A stretch of 64,000 bases of DNA, taken from assembly GCF_016901995.1 (NCBI RefSeq), contig NZ_JACJLE010000010.1:1-64000 (forward strand), in the 5' to 3' direction. This DNA is from Bacteroides caecigallinarum. GTDB taxonomy: Bacteria > Bacteroidota > Bacteroidia > Bacteroidales > Bacteroidaceae. The position numbers and the translations under genes are program-made. The notes below the pieces were generated by a model that was not told the DNA's origin, ran no database searches, and saw only the letters and a program-made list of their open reading frames with translations. Position 1 is the stretch's first letter. Each line of letters starts with the position of its first letter. Below are positions 42,874-51,873 of this stretch, in pieces.

Positions 42874-44463
42874 ATGGCTGCTGTTAAACGACCACGCATA
42901 GCATACTATAAAGAAAATCTGCCAACCCCGCTATGCGTCTTCTTCTCATTCTTTTTCGCACTGGCTTTTCAGTTCAATGGCGGCGTGTTCCTACCCACCG
43001 CATTACAGATGTCAAGCGAACTTGGATATATCAAAGAAGATGTATCCATGGCAGGTTATGCCTCATTCATAGGAATGACCATAATCTTCCCTATTCTTTT
43101 CCGACTGAAATTCAGGTTCACCACCCGCAGCATACTTCTAACCGTATGCCCTGTATTGATAGCGTGCAACCTTATCACCATGCATACAAGCAACATTGCT
43201 CTGATGATTGTGGTATGTTTCATTTCGGGTTTCTTCCGTATGTGGGGAACATTCGAATGTTTCTCTAACATGCGACTCACCATTACCCCTGCTGGAGATT
43301 TCTCGACTTTCTATCCGGTGATATACATAATAGTGCTCGAAAGCATACAGCTGTCCGGACTTGTGGCTACTCATATCACCGACTGGGCCAACTGGCGCTA
43401 CATGCACTGGTTCGTGATAGCCATGGTCAGTGTGGTATGGCTGTGTGTATTCCTTTTCACAAGACATTTCCGTCCGGGCAAGGTTGTACCTCTGTATAAC
43501 ATCGACTGGATCGGGGCAGCCCTGTGGGTTGTATTTCTGTTCTCTGTAGTATTCATCTGCATATATGGCGAGTACTACGACTGGTTCGACAGTCCTGAAA
43601 TTCGTGCCTGTGCCGTAATTGCAGTGATATGCGTATTGCTAAACTTCAACCGTATGCAGACTCTGAAACGACCATACGTGGAACCTGATGTATTTACATA
43701 CCCCAAGTTTCCTATCATACTGTTGCTCTTCCTCGTACTGTGTATATACCTCACAACATCTACAGTATTGCAGACTCTCTTCATGAGTTCAATTCTGAAA
43801 TACGATACTCTTAACTCCATATCTCTGAACTGGTATGCTTTTGCCGGTATTCTGTGCGGTTCAGGTATAGTGTTTTACCGTCGTGTGATACAGCACAAAG
43901 GATTCAAGATGCTTATTTTCATAGGCTTCTGTCTGCTTACGGCATACCAGTACTACATGTATTTCCTCATTCATCCCAACCTGAACATTGAAAGTCTCTA
44001 CTTTCCTAATTTCATACGCGGTATAGGTTATGGTATGCTGTATATATCGCTCACTATATATATAGCGGTAAGTGTTCCGTTCAAACACTTCTTCCAGGCA
44101 TTGTGTGTACTGAGTTTCATACGAACAAGTATTGCTACACCGCTGGGAACCGCCCTTCTAAACAGAGCAATGAGATATCTTGAACAGGACAATATAGCCA
44201 CAATAAGCCGAAATATGGATCAGGTACGTGCATGGACTGAAGGGATTCCAATGAATACCCTCTATAACCTGATAAAAACCCAAACCACACTGACCAGTCT
44301 GAAAGAACTGTTCGGATGGGTGTGCATACAGGGAACCATATTCCTGATTATAATAATGAGTTACAGACTCTGGAGCGACCGTGAAGAAACATTCCGCCAT
44401 CCTGTACATAAGGCCATGAATTTCCACAGGAAGGTTAAGACAAGAATGCGGAAAAGGATATAA
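42874..44463 (+). CDS. MFS transporter, probable EmrB/DHA2-like pump
   Basis: A 529-residue inner-membrane protein with about 14 hydrophobic segments, the length and helix number expected of the DHA2 drug:proton antiporter family that pairs with HlyD/EmrA adaptors. The sequence is divergent and I do not see a textbook MFS motif. It begins 14 nt after the adaptor gene. Probable role: tripartite export of a toxic compound or metabolite such as bile-type amphiphiles; that substrate is a guess. Confidence 0.82.
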   Translation: MAAVKRPRIAYYKENLPTPLCVFFSFFFALAFQFNGGVFLPTALQMSSELGYIKEDVSMAGYASFIGMTIIFPILFRLKFRFTTRSILLTVCPVLIACNLITMHTSNIALMIVVCFISGFFRMWGTFECFSNMRLTITPAGDFSTFYPVIYIIVLESIQLSGLVATHITDWANWRYMHWFVIAMVSVVWLCVFLFTRHFRPGKVVPLYNIDWIGAALWVVFLFSVVFICIYGEYYDWFDSPEIRACAVIAVICVLLNFNRMQTLKRPYVEPDVFTYPKFPIILLLFLVLCIYLTTSTVLQTLFMSSILKYDTLNSISLNWYAFAGILCGSGIVFYRRVIQHKGFKMLIFIGFCLLTAYQYYMYFLIHPNLNIESLYFPNFIRGIGYGMLYISLTIYIAVSVPFKHFFQALCVLSFIRTSIATPLGTALLNRAMRYLEQDNIATISRNMDQVRAWTEGIPMNTLYNLIKTQTTLTSLKELFGWVCIQGTIFLIIIMSYRLWSDREETFRHPVHKAMNFHRKVKTRMRKRI

Positions 44464-44518
44464 AGACCATTAACTTATAAATTCTGTAACAAAAGACATT
44501 ACGTATCCAATTTTACAC

Positions 44519-44526
44519 TAACTTTG
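44519..44526 (+). promoter_or_regulatory. -7 element of the second MATE gene
   Basis: TAACTTTG matches TAnnTTTG and lies 29 nt before the start codon. No clear -33 element. Confidence 0.35.
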
Positions 44527-44555
44527 CCGAGTTTTTTGATTGAGGTAAATAAAAA

Positions 44556-45941
44556 ATGGATAACAGTATCAGCAATAAACGTACCGGAAGCAACGAAATA
44601 GATATGCTTAACGGTCCGTTGTTCAAGAAAATACTGCTGTTTGCCCTGCCATTGGCAGCCAGCAGTTTGTTACAGGAACTTTTCAATTCAGTTGACGTTG
44701 CGGTAGTAGGACACTTCGTTGGAAGCGACGCACTTGCCGCAGTAGGAAGTAATGCACCGGTCATAGGATTGCTTATAAACTTGTTTATGGGTGTTTCTAT
44801 GGGTGCTTGTGCTATAATCTCAAACCACATAGGCCAGAATGACGAGAACAGCATACGTAAGGCTATAAGTACAGTAGAATGTGTGGCTGTCATCAGCGGT
44901 TTTTTCTTGTTGCTGCTAGGACAAGTAGCAGCAAGGCCCATACTGACATGGATGGGGACTCCACCGGAAGTGTTAGATCAAGCTGTAAACTACCTGCGTA
45001 TATACTTTTTAGGTATGCCTTTTATAATGGCATATAACTTTGGAGCCGCCATACTGCGTAGTATGGGAGACACCCGCCGTCCTCTGTATATTCTAATTGC
45101 AGCCGGCATAGTAAATACCATATTAAACCTATTGTTTGTAATATACTTCCAAATGGGAGTAGCAGGTGTAGCAGTTGCTACAGGAATAGCCAATGCTGTA
45201 AGCGCAACCTTGATTATAAGACTGTTACGTAAAGAAAAAGAGCCATACAGACTACATTTCGATAAAATGAAAATCCATAATGTAGAATTAAGCCGTATGC
45301 TAAGAATAGGAATACCGGCAGGAATACAAGGTATGATATTTTCCATATCAAATGTAGTGGTACAATCATCCATAAACAGTTATGGAGCTGATGCCATAGC
45401 CGGTTCTTCCGCAGCACTCAATTTTGAATATTACTGCTATTTCATAATCCAGGGCTTTAACGGAGCTGCCATCAGTTTTATAGCCCAGAACTACGGAGCC
45501 GGAAAAATAGACAGGGTACGCAGAATTTTCTGGATTTGCATGTGCTCCAGCCTGGCCTTTTCCGCTGCATTCAATTGGCTTTTTGCATGGCAGGATGAGT
45601 TTTTCCTAAGTTTCTTTTCCAATATGCCTATGGTACACCATTACGGTGGCATTCGCATGCATATTGTTCTTGCAACACAGTTTATTGCAAGCAGTTACGA
45701 AATAGCCGGTTCTTCATTGCGTGGTATGGGAAAATCCATGACTCCTGCCGTACTGACTGTTTTCGGTACATGTCTGTTACGTATTGTCTGGGTATATGGA
45801 ACATCCCCAATATGGAGAGGATATGATGTTTTAATGATGGTATATCCGGCATCATGGATACTTACCGGAATATTAGTATGCACTGCATATTATATAACTT
45901 TCCGCACTGAAAAGTTTATTACAGACAAATCAAAGAAATAA
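44556..45941 (+). CDS. MATE-family efflux transporter (second copy)
   Basis: A 461-residue MATE protein with 12 predicted helices. The N-terminus LNGPLFKKILLFALPLAASSLLQELFNSVDVAVVGHFVGSDALAAVGSN is the typical first-helix motif. NFGAAILRSMGDTRRPLYIL and FNGAAISFIAQNYGAGKIDRVRR mark the two halves. It has its own promoter and terminator, so it is not part of the preceding efflux operon. The substrate is unknown. Confidence 0.91.
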   Translation: MDNSISNKRTGSNEIDMLNGPLFKKILLFALPLAASSLLQELFNSVDVAVVGHFVGSDALAAVGSNAPVIGLLINLFMGVSMGACAIISNHIGQNDENSIRKAISTVECVAVISGFFLLLLGQVAARPILTWMGTPPEVLDQAVNYLRIYFLGMPFIMAYNFGAAILRSMGDTRRPLYILIAAGIVNTILNLLFVIYFQMGVAGVAVATGIANAVSATLIIRLLRKEKEPYRLHFDKMKIHNVELSRMLRIGIPAGIQGMIFSISNVVVQSSINSYGADAIAGSSAALNFEYYCYFIIQGFNGAAISFIAQNYGAGKIDRVRRIFWICMCSSLAFSAAFNWLFAWQDEFFLSFFSNMPMVHHYGGIRMHIVLATQFIASSYEIAGSSLRGMGKSMTPAVLTVFGTCLLRIVWVYGTSPIWRGYDVLMMVYPASWILTGILVCTAYYITFRTEKFITDKSKK

Positions 45942-45991
45942 AATTTAAGGACACTATATCACGTATCTGACAAGCAAATCAAGTATTACCA

Positions 45992-46031
45992 AAAACGCCC
46001 TGCTATTCCGATTGAAATGGCAAGGCGTTTT
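45992..46031 (+). terminator. Terminator of the second MATE gene
   Basis: AAAACGCC (45992-45999) pairs with GGCGTTTT (46024-46031), extended inward by TGC/GCA. The loop carries ATTGAAATGGCAAGG, shared with the hairpin at 4.35 kb. It lies between convergent genes. Confidence 0.65.
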
Positions 46032-46061
46032 GAGATACAAGTAAAAAAATCTTTTCTCTCT

Positions 46062-46850
46062 TTATTTTATACTGTACACTTTGAAATTGGCATATCTCGA
46101 ATTACGGGTAAACATCTGTCTGAGCCCTATTCTACCTTTCGTTATAGCCGGAGCTGAGGAACCGTCAAAATAGAAAGTCTCATTCTTTCCGTCACCAGTG
46201 ACATTCATATACAGCTGATCGCCATATTTTATCACCTTGATATGATAAGTCACTCCTTTCTTGAACAAACCTGTATTGTAATATTCCGGTTTCAGATCCG
46301 TACCGTTAAGATTATTTCCAGGCATATATCTGCGTCCTCTAATATACTCGTCTTTGTTCTCCGATGGAACACCGGTCACGGCATAACTGATGTGATAGGT
46401 ATTCATATTCCTGAAATATGTGCTCATGGCCGGAACTTTTCTCAAATTGTTCCATTTCGAAATATCCTCGGCATACTCACCTTCACCGGAACCTGTTGCC
46501 TGAATATAAAGGATATTAACAAAATAATACTTTGATGAATCCAGTCTGGTAAAATCGTATTCTATCATAATATTACCTTCAAACTCTTTCTTTGTCCACA
46601 AAACAGTGTGATGCGCATCATTATAAGCCTCATCACCGGCATAGACTTCAAGTCCACCGTTGCGGTGTACCGCTTTGGCTATATCACCGTCCTTAAACCA
46701 TTGCTTCTGCCAATCCTTTTTGAAAGAGTCTTCAAATACAAACTTCATATCTTTAGAAGCCAGTTTCTGAAATTCATCATAATATTTTTCAGACTGGGCA
46801 AAAGTTCCTATCTGAAGAAGTAATCCTATCAATAAAAAAAATACTCTCAT
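46062..46850 (-). CDS. Exported DUF1961-family protein
   Basis: A 262-residue secreted protein with a signal peptide (FFLLIGLLLQIGTFAQ). The remainder matches the DUF1961, concanavalin-like beta-sandwich pattern: FVFEDSFKKDWQKQWFKDG, EVYAGDEAYNDAHHTVLWTKKEFEGNIMIEYDFTR, YIQATGSGEGEYAEDISKW and YFRNMNTYHISY. The fold suggests glycan binding or a lyase-like role, but no activity is assigned. The gene starts 22 nt after the sulfatase stop codon, so it probably acts on the same sulfated glycan. Confidence 0.8.
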   Translation of the reverse strand: MRVFFLLIGLLLQIGTFAQSEKYYDEFQKLASKDMKFVFEDSFKKDWQKQWFKDGDIAKAVHRNGGLEVYAGDEAYNDAHHTVLWTKKEFEGNIMIEYDFTRLDSSKYYFVNILYIQATGSGEGEYAEDISKWNNLRKVPAMSTYFRNMNTYHISYAVTGVPSENKDEYIRGRRYMPGNNLNGTDLKPEYYNTGLFKKGVTYHIKVIKYGDQLYMNVTGDGKNETFYFDGSSAPAITKGRIGLRQMFTRNSRYANFKVYSIK

Positions 46851-46872
46851 ATAAATTACACTTAGTTGTTAA

Positions 46873-48225
46873 TTAAAATCCAGGAATAATATTCAAGCCG
46901 GCACGTATCTGCTTCGTTTTATGCAGCTTCATCCATTCATCAAGCAAAGCCCTGTGCCGCTTAAGCTCTGTTTCATATCTTTTCTCTATAGCAAGATTTC
47001 TCATTTCACCACGGTCTGTATTCATATCAAACAACTGTTCGCGATAATGTCCTTTATCATAAATCACATATTTGAAATTTTTTGTTCTCAAAGCCCAACC
47101 ACGGGTGTTCCCACCTTTATCAAACATAGTTTCGGTAACTACGAAATCCTGATGTCCGGCATTTATATCACAATTTTCAACCAATTTCCTATAAGAACGT
47201 CCTGGCAATCCTTCAGGCATTTTCACTTCAGCCCAGTCGCATACTGACGCAAAGAAATCCACACCGTTGTTTACCAATTGAGGCAATTCCTTTCCGGCAT
47301 TCTTTTTTCCAGGAAGAACTACTATCATAGGAACATTGATCACCTCTTCATAAAGAGCCGACTTCTGATTCCACTGATGTGCTCCCATTCCGTCGCCATG
47401 ATCGCTGGTAAAAATGATAACCGTATTTTGCCATAATCCGTTACGGTCTATGGCATCAACCAGCTTGCCTATCTCCGCATCCACATGCTCCACAAGTCTG
47501 AAATACGCATTTCTGTATCTGCGCCAATCATCAGGAGTATAGTTTGAAGTGGGATAAGCACTATAATTCAAGCTCTTCTCATACCTTATCACATCGGCAT
47601 CATACGGGTTAGGTTCATAATTCAACGGCAAACCCGGACACTCGGCAATGTCAGCCTGAGGAGTATCCGCATAAGGAAGATTTTGCTGACGTGCAAATTC
47701 GCATATATTATGAGGATTATCAAACGAAGCTACAAGGAAAAAAGGTGATTTATGCTTTGAGTCAAGATAATTTATGCACGATTCTGCCAGACCGAAATCA
47801 TTATGGTCGTGTATGTTTCTGAACCCAAATTCCATATCAGGAATAGAAGCCGTATGTACATGCCATTTTCCGGCATAAACACAATCATATCCGGCATTGC
47901 TCATAAGTACACCAAGACTTCGGCTCTTCAGATTTTCCGGCATAGGATTACCATTACTAGGCATACCTATCTCATGGGCAAAATGTCCTGTAAACATAGA
48001 TGCCCTTGAAGGTCCGCTTAGAGGTGTAGAACAATAAGCATTGCGAAACATTACTCCTGCCTCTGCCAAACGGTCCATGTTGGGGGTATGCAAGTCTTTG
48101 TTTCCCATACAACTCATGGCTGTTGCCGTCTGCTGGTCGGTCATAATATAAATAATATTAGGCTTTTCTGCCGACTGAACAAAAGCAGGAAGAACCATCC
48201 CTCCTACTATCAAGAATTTTTTCAT
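46873..48225 (-). CDS. Serine-type sulfatase (S1 family)
   Basis: A 450-residue exported arylsulfatase-fold enzyme that removes sulfate from glycans. It has a signal peptide at 1-19. Metal-binding motif NIIYIMTDQQ (D30) is present. The maturation motif is S70-G-P-S-R74 (TPLSGPSRASMFTG), so the active-site formylglycine would come from serine. In anaerobes that requires an anSME-type radical SAM enzyme, none of which lies in the window. FTSDHGDGMGAH supplies further metal ligands. Its partner is the DUF1961 gene. The exact sulfated substrate cannot be assigned by eye. Confidence 0.9.
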   Translation of the reverse strand: MKKFLIVGGMVLPAFVQSAEKPNIIYIMTDQQTATAMSCMGNKDLHTPNMDRLAEAGVMFRNAYCSTPLSGPSRASMFTGHFAHEIGMPSNGNPMPENLKSRSLGVLMSNAGYDCVYAGKWHVHTASIPDMEFGFRNIHDHNDFGLAESCINYLDSKHKSPFFLVASFDNPHNICEFARQQNLPYADTPQADIAECPGLPLNYEPNPYDADVIRYEKSLNYSAYPTSNYTPDDWRRYRNAYFRLVEHVDAEIGKLVDAIDRNGLWQNTVIIFTSDHGDGMGAHQWNQKSALYEEVINVPMIVVLPGKKNAGKELPQLVNNGVDFFASVCDWAEVKMPEGLPGRSYRKLVENCDINAGHQDFVVTETMFDKGGNTRGWALRTKNFKYVIYDKGHYREQLFDMNTDRGEMRNLAIEKRYETELKRHRALLDEWMKLHKTKQIRAGLNIIPGF

Positions 48226-48340
48226 AATAGATTTAATTAAGTTATTAAGTTATACAAGACAAAATTATAGAATAATACAGTAAATGGCTTATACTATAGG
48301 ATGAAAACTTTCAATATTATACGTTTTTACAATAAGGGCC

Positions 48341-49210
48341 TCAAAAAGGACGTTCACCCTGAATAGCTTTTACAAGTTCCAATACTTTATTGACTTCCGT
48401 TTCGCTACCCGATATTACCAATGACACCCCGCCTTCTCTTCCTGATATTCCTCCTACACCGTATGGGAATACCTTCACATCGGCAAACTGGAGTATTGCT
48501 TCTATCTCGGTAAACACCGTACCTGTCCTGAACATATAAAGCCTTGGAACGGAATTCAGTCTTTCGTTACCGGCATTCAATGTATTCTCAAGTACCTCTA
48601 GATTTGCCGTGGTCTCTTTCTCCAGACCTATCGGGATTATAAGTTCCGCCTTACCTTCGCCTACGTAAGGAAGAAGTTTATATGTAGTACCACCATTGGG
48701 AGCACCTATACAAACAGCTGCCTGCTTCATGGAATAGTTCAGAAGGTTGCCTCCTTTCATCACTATATCACCGGGTTCAAGCATTTTCAAAGCCTCATCA
48801 TATGTTACATCCAATAATTTTCCATCCTTTATAACCACTTCCTGCATCTGCCTCTTATCTGCATTCACCGGAGACTGACCTTCGGGAGCAAAATGACCTA
48901 TAACGAAACTACCATGTTCAATACTCTTATTCAACAATTCCTCGGCTATATAAGTATTTGTAGTTCCTTTAGTGACAATAATCATCCCTTTTTCAAGTTT
49001 TTCTTTCACCGAATATATTGCCATTATTCCTTTGGCTATAAGACGCTTGCTTTCACTCACTGTCAGATTAACTCCGGCAAATACATCATCCGTAGAAGCC
49101 ATTACTTCCGGAGTTGTTTTTACTACTTCTTTTTCTACTTTTTGTGTACAAGATGTCATAAATGTTCCTGATAAAAATAAACCAAATAGTATTAAACTTA
49201 CTCTATTCAT
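48341..49210 (-). CDS. Lipoprotein of unknown function
   Basis: A 289-residue lipoprotein with a signal peptide and Cys21 (TFMTSC). The mature part is mixed alpha/beta with glycine-rich loops (KGMIIVTKGTTNTYIAEELL; LEPGDIVMKGGNLLNYSMKQAAVCIGAPNGGT; VKVFPYGVGGISGREGGVSLVISGSE). It includes an Ala/Lys-rich helical N-terminal segment. I do not recognise the family. It stands alone between the sulfatase and the threonine operon terminator, and no clear consensus promoter was found. Confidence 0.7.
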   Translation of the reverse strand: MNRVSLILFGLFLSGTFMTSCTQKVEKEVVKTTPEVMASTDDVFAGVNLTVSESKRLIAKGIMAIYSVKEKLEKGMIIVTKGTTNTYIAEELLNKSIEHGSFVIGHFAPEGQSPVNADKRQMQEVVIKDGKLLDVTYDEALKMLEPGDIVMKGGNLLNYSMKQAAVCIGAPNGGTTYKLLPYVGEGKAELIIPIGLEKETTANLEVLENTLNAGNERLNSVPRLYMFRTGTVFTEIEAILQFADVKVFPYGVGGISGREGGVSLVISGSETEVNKVLELVKAIQGERPF

Positions 49211-49258
49211 GATAGATATATTTCAAAACGGAATGCAAGTTACAAACAAACAAACACA

Positions 49259-49298
49259 TTAAAAAAGGTTGCCTAAGAAAAAAATCTTAAACAACCTT
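49259..49298 (-). terminator. Terminator of the threonine operon
   Basis: Arms 49265-49278 and 49285-49298 form a long stem, AAGGTTG...CAACCTT with an inner TAAGA/TCTTA. On the minus strand it runs into TTTTTT (49261-49266). It lies 25 nt past the thrC stop. Confidence 0.8.
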
Positions 49299-49322
49299 AC
49301 AAAATTATTTACAATTCAATTA

Positions 49323-50624
49323 TTACTGCTTCATCAAATACTCCTTGAAAGAAGCAAAATCCTTGCTCATAGGCACACTGAGTTTCTTTCCGCGCATGAA
49401 CTCCTGAAGCTTCTCAGGAATCTTTACATCAGCACCTATAATGTTCTGAACAGTCTGAAGGAACTTGGCAGGATGAGCAGTTTCAAGGAATACACCTGTT
49501 TCACCCGGCTGCAATTCCTCTGCCAATGCACGATATCCACATGCTCCGTGAGGGTCGAGCAGATAACCGGTTTCTTCATATACCTTCTGAACAGTCTCGC
49601 TAATTTGTTCATCGGTATAAGTTTCACCAGATATTTCCGCTGCAATTGCATCGTGACTTCCTCCGTACAAATCAATTATACGGGCAAAGTTACTTGGATC
49701 GCCAACATCCATAGCATTTGCAATAGTAGCTATAGATGGACGTGGATTATACTCACCGGTCTTCAGATATTGATAGAAGATGTCATTACGGTTGTTAGCT
49801 GCTATGAAGCGTTTGATAGGCAATCCCATCTTCTTTCCGAACAGTCCGGCTGTAATGTTACCGAAGTTACCGCTTGGTACACAAACAACCAGATTGTCAG
49901 CCAATCCCTGTTTCTTCATCTGTGCGTATGCATAGAAATAATAGAATGACTGTGGAAGGAAACGTGCCACATTGATGGAGTTGGCAGAAGTGAGCTGCAT
50001 GTGAGCATTCAGTTCCTTATCCATGAATGCGTTCTTCACCAAAGCCTGACAGTCATCGAATGTGCCGTCCACCTCTATTGCCGTAATGTTCTTTCCGAGA
50101 GTAGTAAACTGTTTTTCCTGAATTTCACTCACTTTACCTTTAGGATAAAGTACATAAACATGAATACCTTCTACTCCAAGGAAACCGTTTGCAACAGCAC
50201 TACCTGTATCACCAGATGTAGCAACAAGCACGTTCACCTCCTTCTTGCCTTCCTTACGGATGAAATATCCCAAAAGTCGTGCCATGAAACGTCCGCCAAC
50301 ATCCTTGAATGCCAAAGTAGGACCATGGAAAAGCTCCAGTGAATAAATATTGTCTTTAACCTTTACGGCAGGAACATCAAAGTTCAGTGTATCATAAACA
50401 ATGTGTTTCAAAGTTTCTGCAGGAACATCCTCACCGAAGAAAGCGTCAGCCACACGGTAGGCTATTTCCTGAAATGAAAGGTTTTCTATCTCGTCAAAGA
50501 ATGATTTTGGCAAAGGCTTTATCTCGTAAGGCATATACAGACCTTTGTCCGATGCCAGACCTTTTACCACAGCTTCTTCAAGCGATGCGTCCGAAGCCTG
50601 TTTGTTTGTACTGTAATATTTCAT
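49323..50624 (-). CDS. thrC: Threonine synthase
   Basis: A 433-residue PLP enzyme converting O-phosphohomoserine to threonine. The PLP lysine is in the TLAFKDVGGRFMARLLGYF segment. NVLVATSGDTGSAVANGFLGVEGIHVYVLYPKGKVSEIQEKQ and VVCVPSGNFGNITAGL are diagnostic. The frame is open to 50651, but that would overlap the preceding gene; ATG 50624 gives the family-typical MKYYSTN and starts 16 nt after that gene's stop. It is last in the threonine operon. Confidence 0.95.
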   Translation of the reverse strand: MKYYSTNKQASDASLEEAVVKGLASDKGLYMPYEIKPLPKSFFDEIENLSFQEIAYRVADAFFGEDVPAETLKHIVYDTLNFDVPAVKVKDNIYSLELFHGPTLAFKDVGGRFMARLLGYFIRKEGKKEVNVLVATSGDTGSAVANGFLGVEGIHVYVLYPKGKVSEIQEKQFTTLGKNITAIEVDGTFDDCQALVKNAFMDKELNAHMQLTSANSINVARFLPQSFYYFYAYAQMKKQGLADNLVVCVPSGNFGNITAGLFGKKMGLPIKRFIAANNRNDIFYQYLKTGEYNPRPSIATIANAMDVGDPSNFARIIDLYGGSHDAIAAEISGETYTDEQISETVQKVYEETGYLLDPHGACGYRALAEELQPGETGVFLETAHPAKFLQTVQNIIGADVKIPEKLQEFMRGKKLSVPMSKDFASFKEYLMKQ

Positions 50625-50640
50625 AACACTAACTTGTTTT

Positions 50641-51858
50641 TCATTTATCATTATTCATAAATTCATTCATAAACTCGTCCCTTTCCATTGTGCCATACAC
50701 ACCTGATTTGCAGGAAACCTCATCGTATGTCTGCACACTGTCTGGTTCAATGCCAGGATAATAAATCAGGAAAGGAACAGGCTCATTTGTATGAGTACGA
50801 TGTTCGCATGGTGTAGGATGGTCAGGAAGTACGGCAATAGCGACAGGCTCATCCCAGTCTTTTACAGCCTCATATATCGGACCTACCGCACGTTTATCCA
50901 GGTTTTCTATGGTCTGAAGTTTTAAATTCACATCACCTTCATGTCCGGCTTCGTCGCTTGCCTCAATATGCAGATAAACGAAGTCATCCGTTTTCAGGGC
51001 TTCGATTGCAGCTGCTGCCTTTCCTTCATAATTTGTATTATAAAGTCCTGTAGCACCTTCCACGTCTATACATCTCAATCCGGCATAACGTCCGATACCA
51101 CGGATAAGATCTACAGCAGTTATCACAGAGCCCTTCTTTATCTGAGGATATTTCTGCGACAATGGTTCCATCTTAGGTCTGTAGCCAGGACTCCATGGCC
51201 ATATACTGTTGGCAGGATCCTTGCCTTCAGCCACTCGTTTCAGATTTACCGGATGCGATGCCAGCAGTTCCTGAGATTTAAGAATAAGTGCATTCAGCAA
51301 ATCGGCAGTTTCCTGAGCTTCCGGACATTCAGCCTTAATCATATTAGGGCGGAACGGCTGCAGAGGAATGTCATGAGGCGGAACGCAATGAAGATGCTTG
51401 TTACCGCCTTTTATTACCAACAGATGACGGTACTGAACCCCTGTATAGAAATGTATCCTGTCAGTTCCAAGTCGTTCTTCAAGGAATTTAATAAGTTCGT
51501 CAGCCTCTTCCGTCGTGATATGTCCTGCCGAATGATTTTTAAGAGTTTCTCCTTCAACACATATAATATTGCAACGCATAGCCATATCTCCCGGCTCAAG
51601 GTCAACACCGATGCTTGCAGCTTCAAGCACTCCGCGTCCCTCATACACCGTAGGCAAGTCATATCCCATTACCGACATGTTTGCAACCTCGCTGCCTGGA
51701 TGAAAACCGTCGGCTACTGTCTTCAGCATACCTGTACGTCCCATAGCTGCAAGCTTATCTATATATGGAGTCTTTGCGTATTGCAATAAAGTCTTATCCC
51801 CAAGGGCAGGTACTGGCCAGTCCGCCATACCGTCGCCCAGAATTATAATGTGTTTCAT
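50641..51858 (-). CDS. ApgM-like enzyme, proposed homoserine kinase of the threonine operon
   Basis: A 405-residue alkaline-phosphatase-superfamily protein resembling cofactor-independent phosphoglycerate mutases of the archaeal type (N-terminus KHIIILGDGMADWPVPALGDKTLLQYAKTP; VANMSVMGYD; HIEASDEAGHEGD; VLPDHPTPCEHRTHTNEPVPF). It sits between thrA and thrC, exactly where homoserine kinase is needed. No GHMP-type thrB is present in the operon. This subfamily is annotated as proposed homoserine kinase, and I believe genetic evidence exists for Bacteroides. So the likely reaction is homoserine to O-phosphohomoserine; a residual mutase role cannot be excluded. It starts 15 nt after the thrA stop codon. 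Confidence 0.85.
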   Translation of the reverse strand: MKHIIILGDGMADWPVPALGDKTLLQYAKTPYIDKLAAMGRTGMLKTVADGFHPGSEVANMSVMGYDLPTVYEGRGVLEAASIGVDLEPGDMAMRCNIICVEGETLKNHSAGHITTEEADELIKFLEERLGTDRIHFYTGVQYRHLLVIKGGNKHLHCVPPHDIPLQPFRPNMIKAECPEAQETADLLNALILKSQELLASHPVNLKRVAEGKDPANSIWPWSPGYRPKMEPLSQKYPQIKKGSVITAVDLIRGIGRYAGLRCIDVEGATGLYNTNYEGKAAAAIEALKTDDFVYLHIEASDEAGHEGDVNLKLQTIENLDKRAVGPIYEAVKDWDEPVAIAVLPDHPTPCEHRTHTNEPVPFLIYYPGIEPDSVQTYDEVSCKSGVYGTMERDEFMNEFMNNDK

Positions 51859-51873
51859 ATCTGTTAGTTGTAT

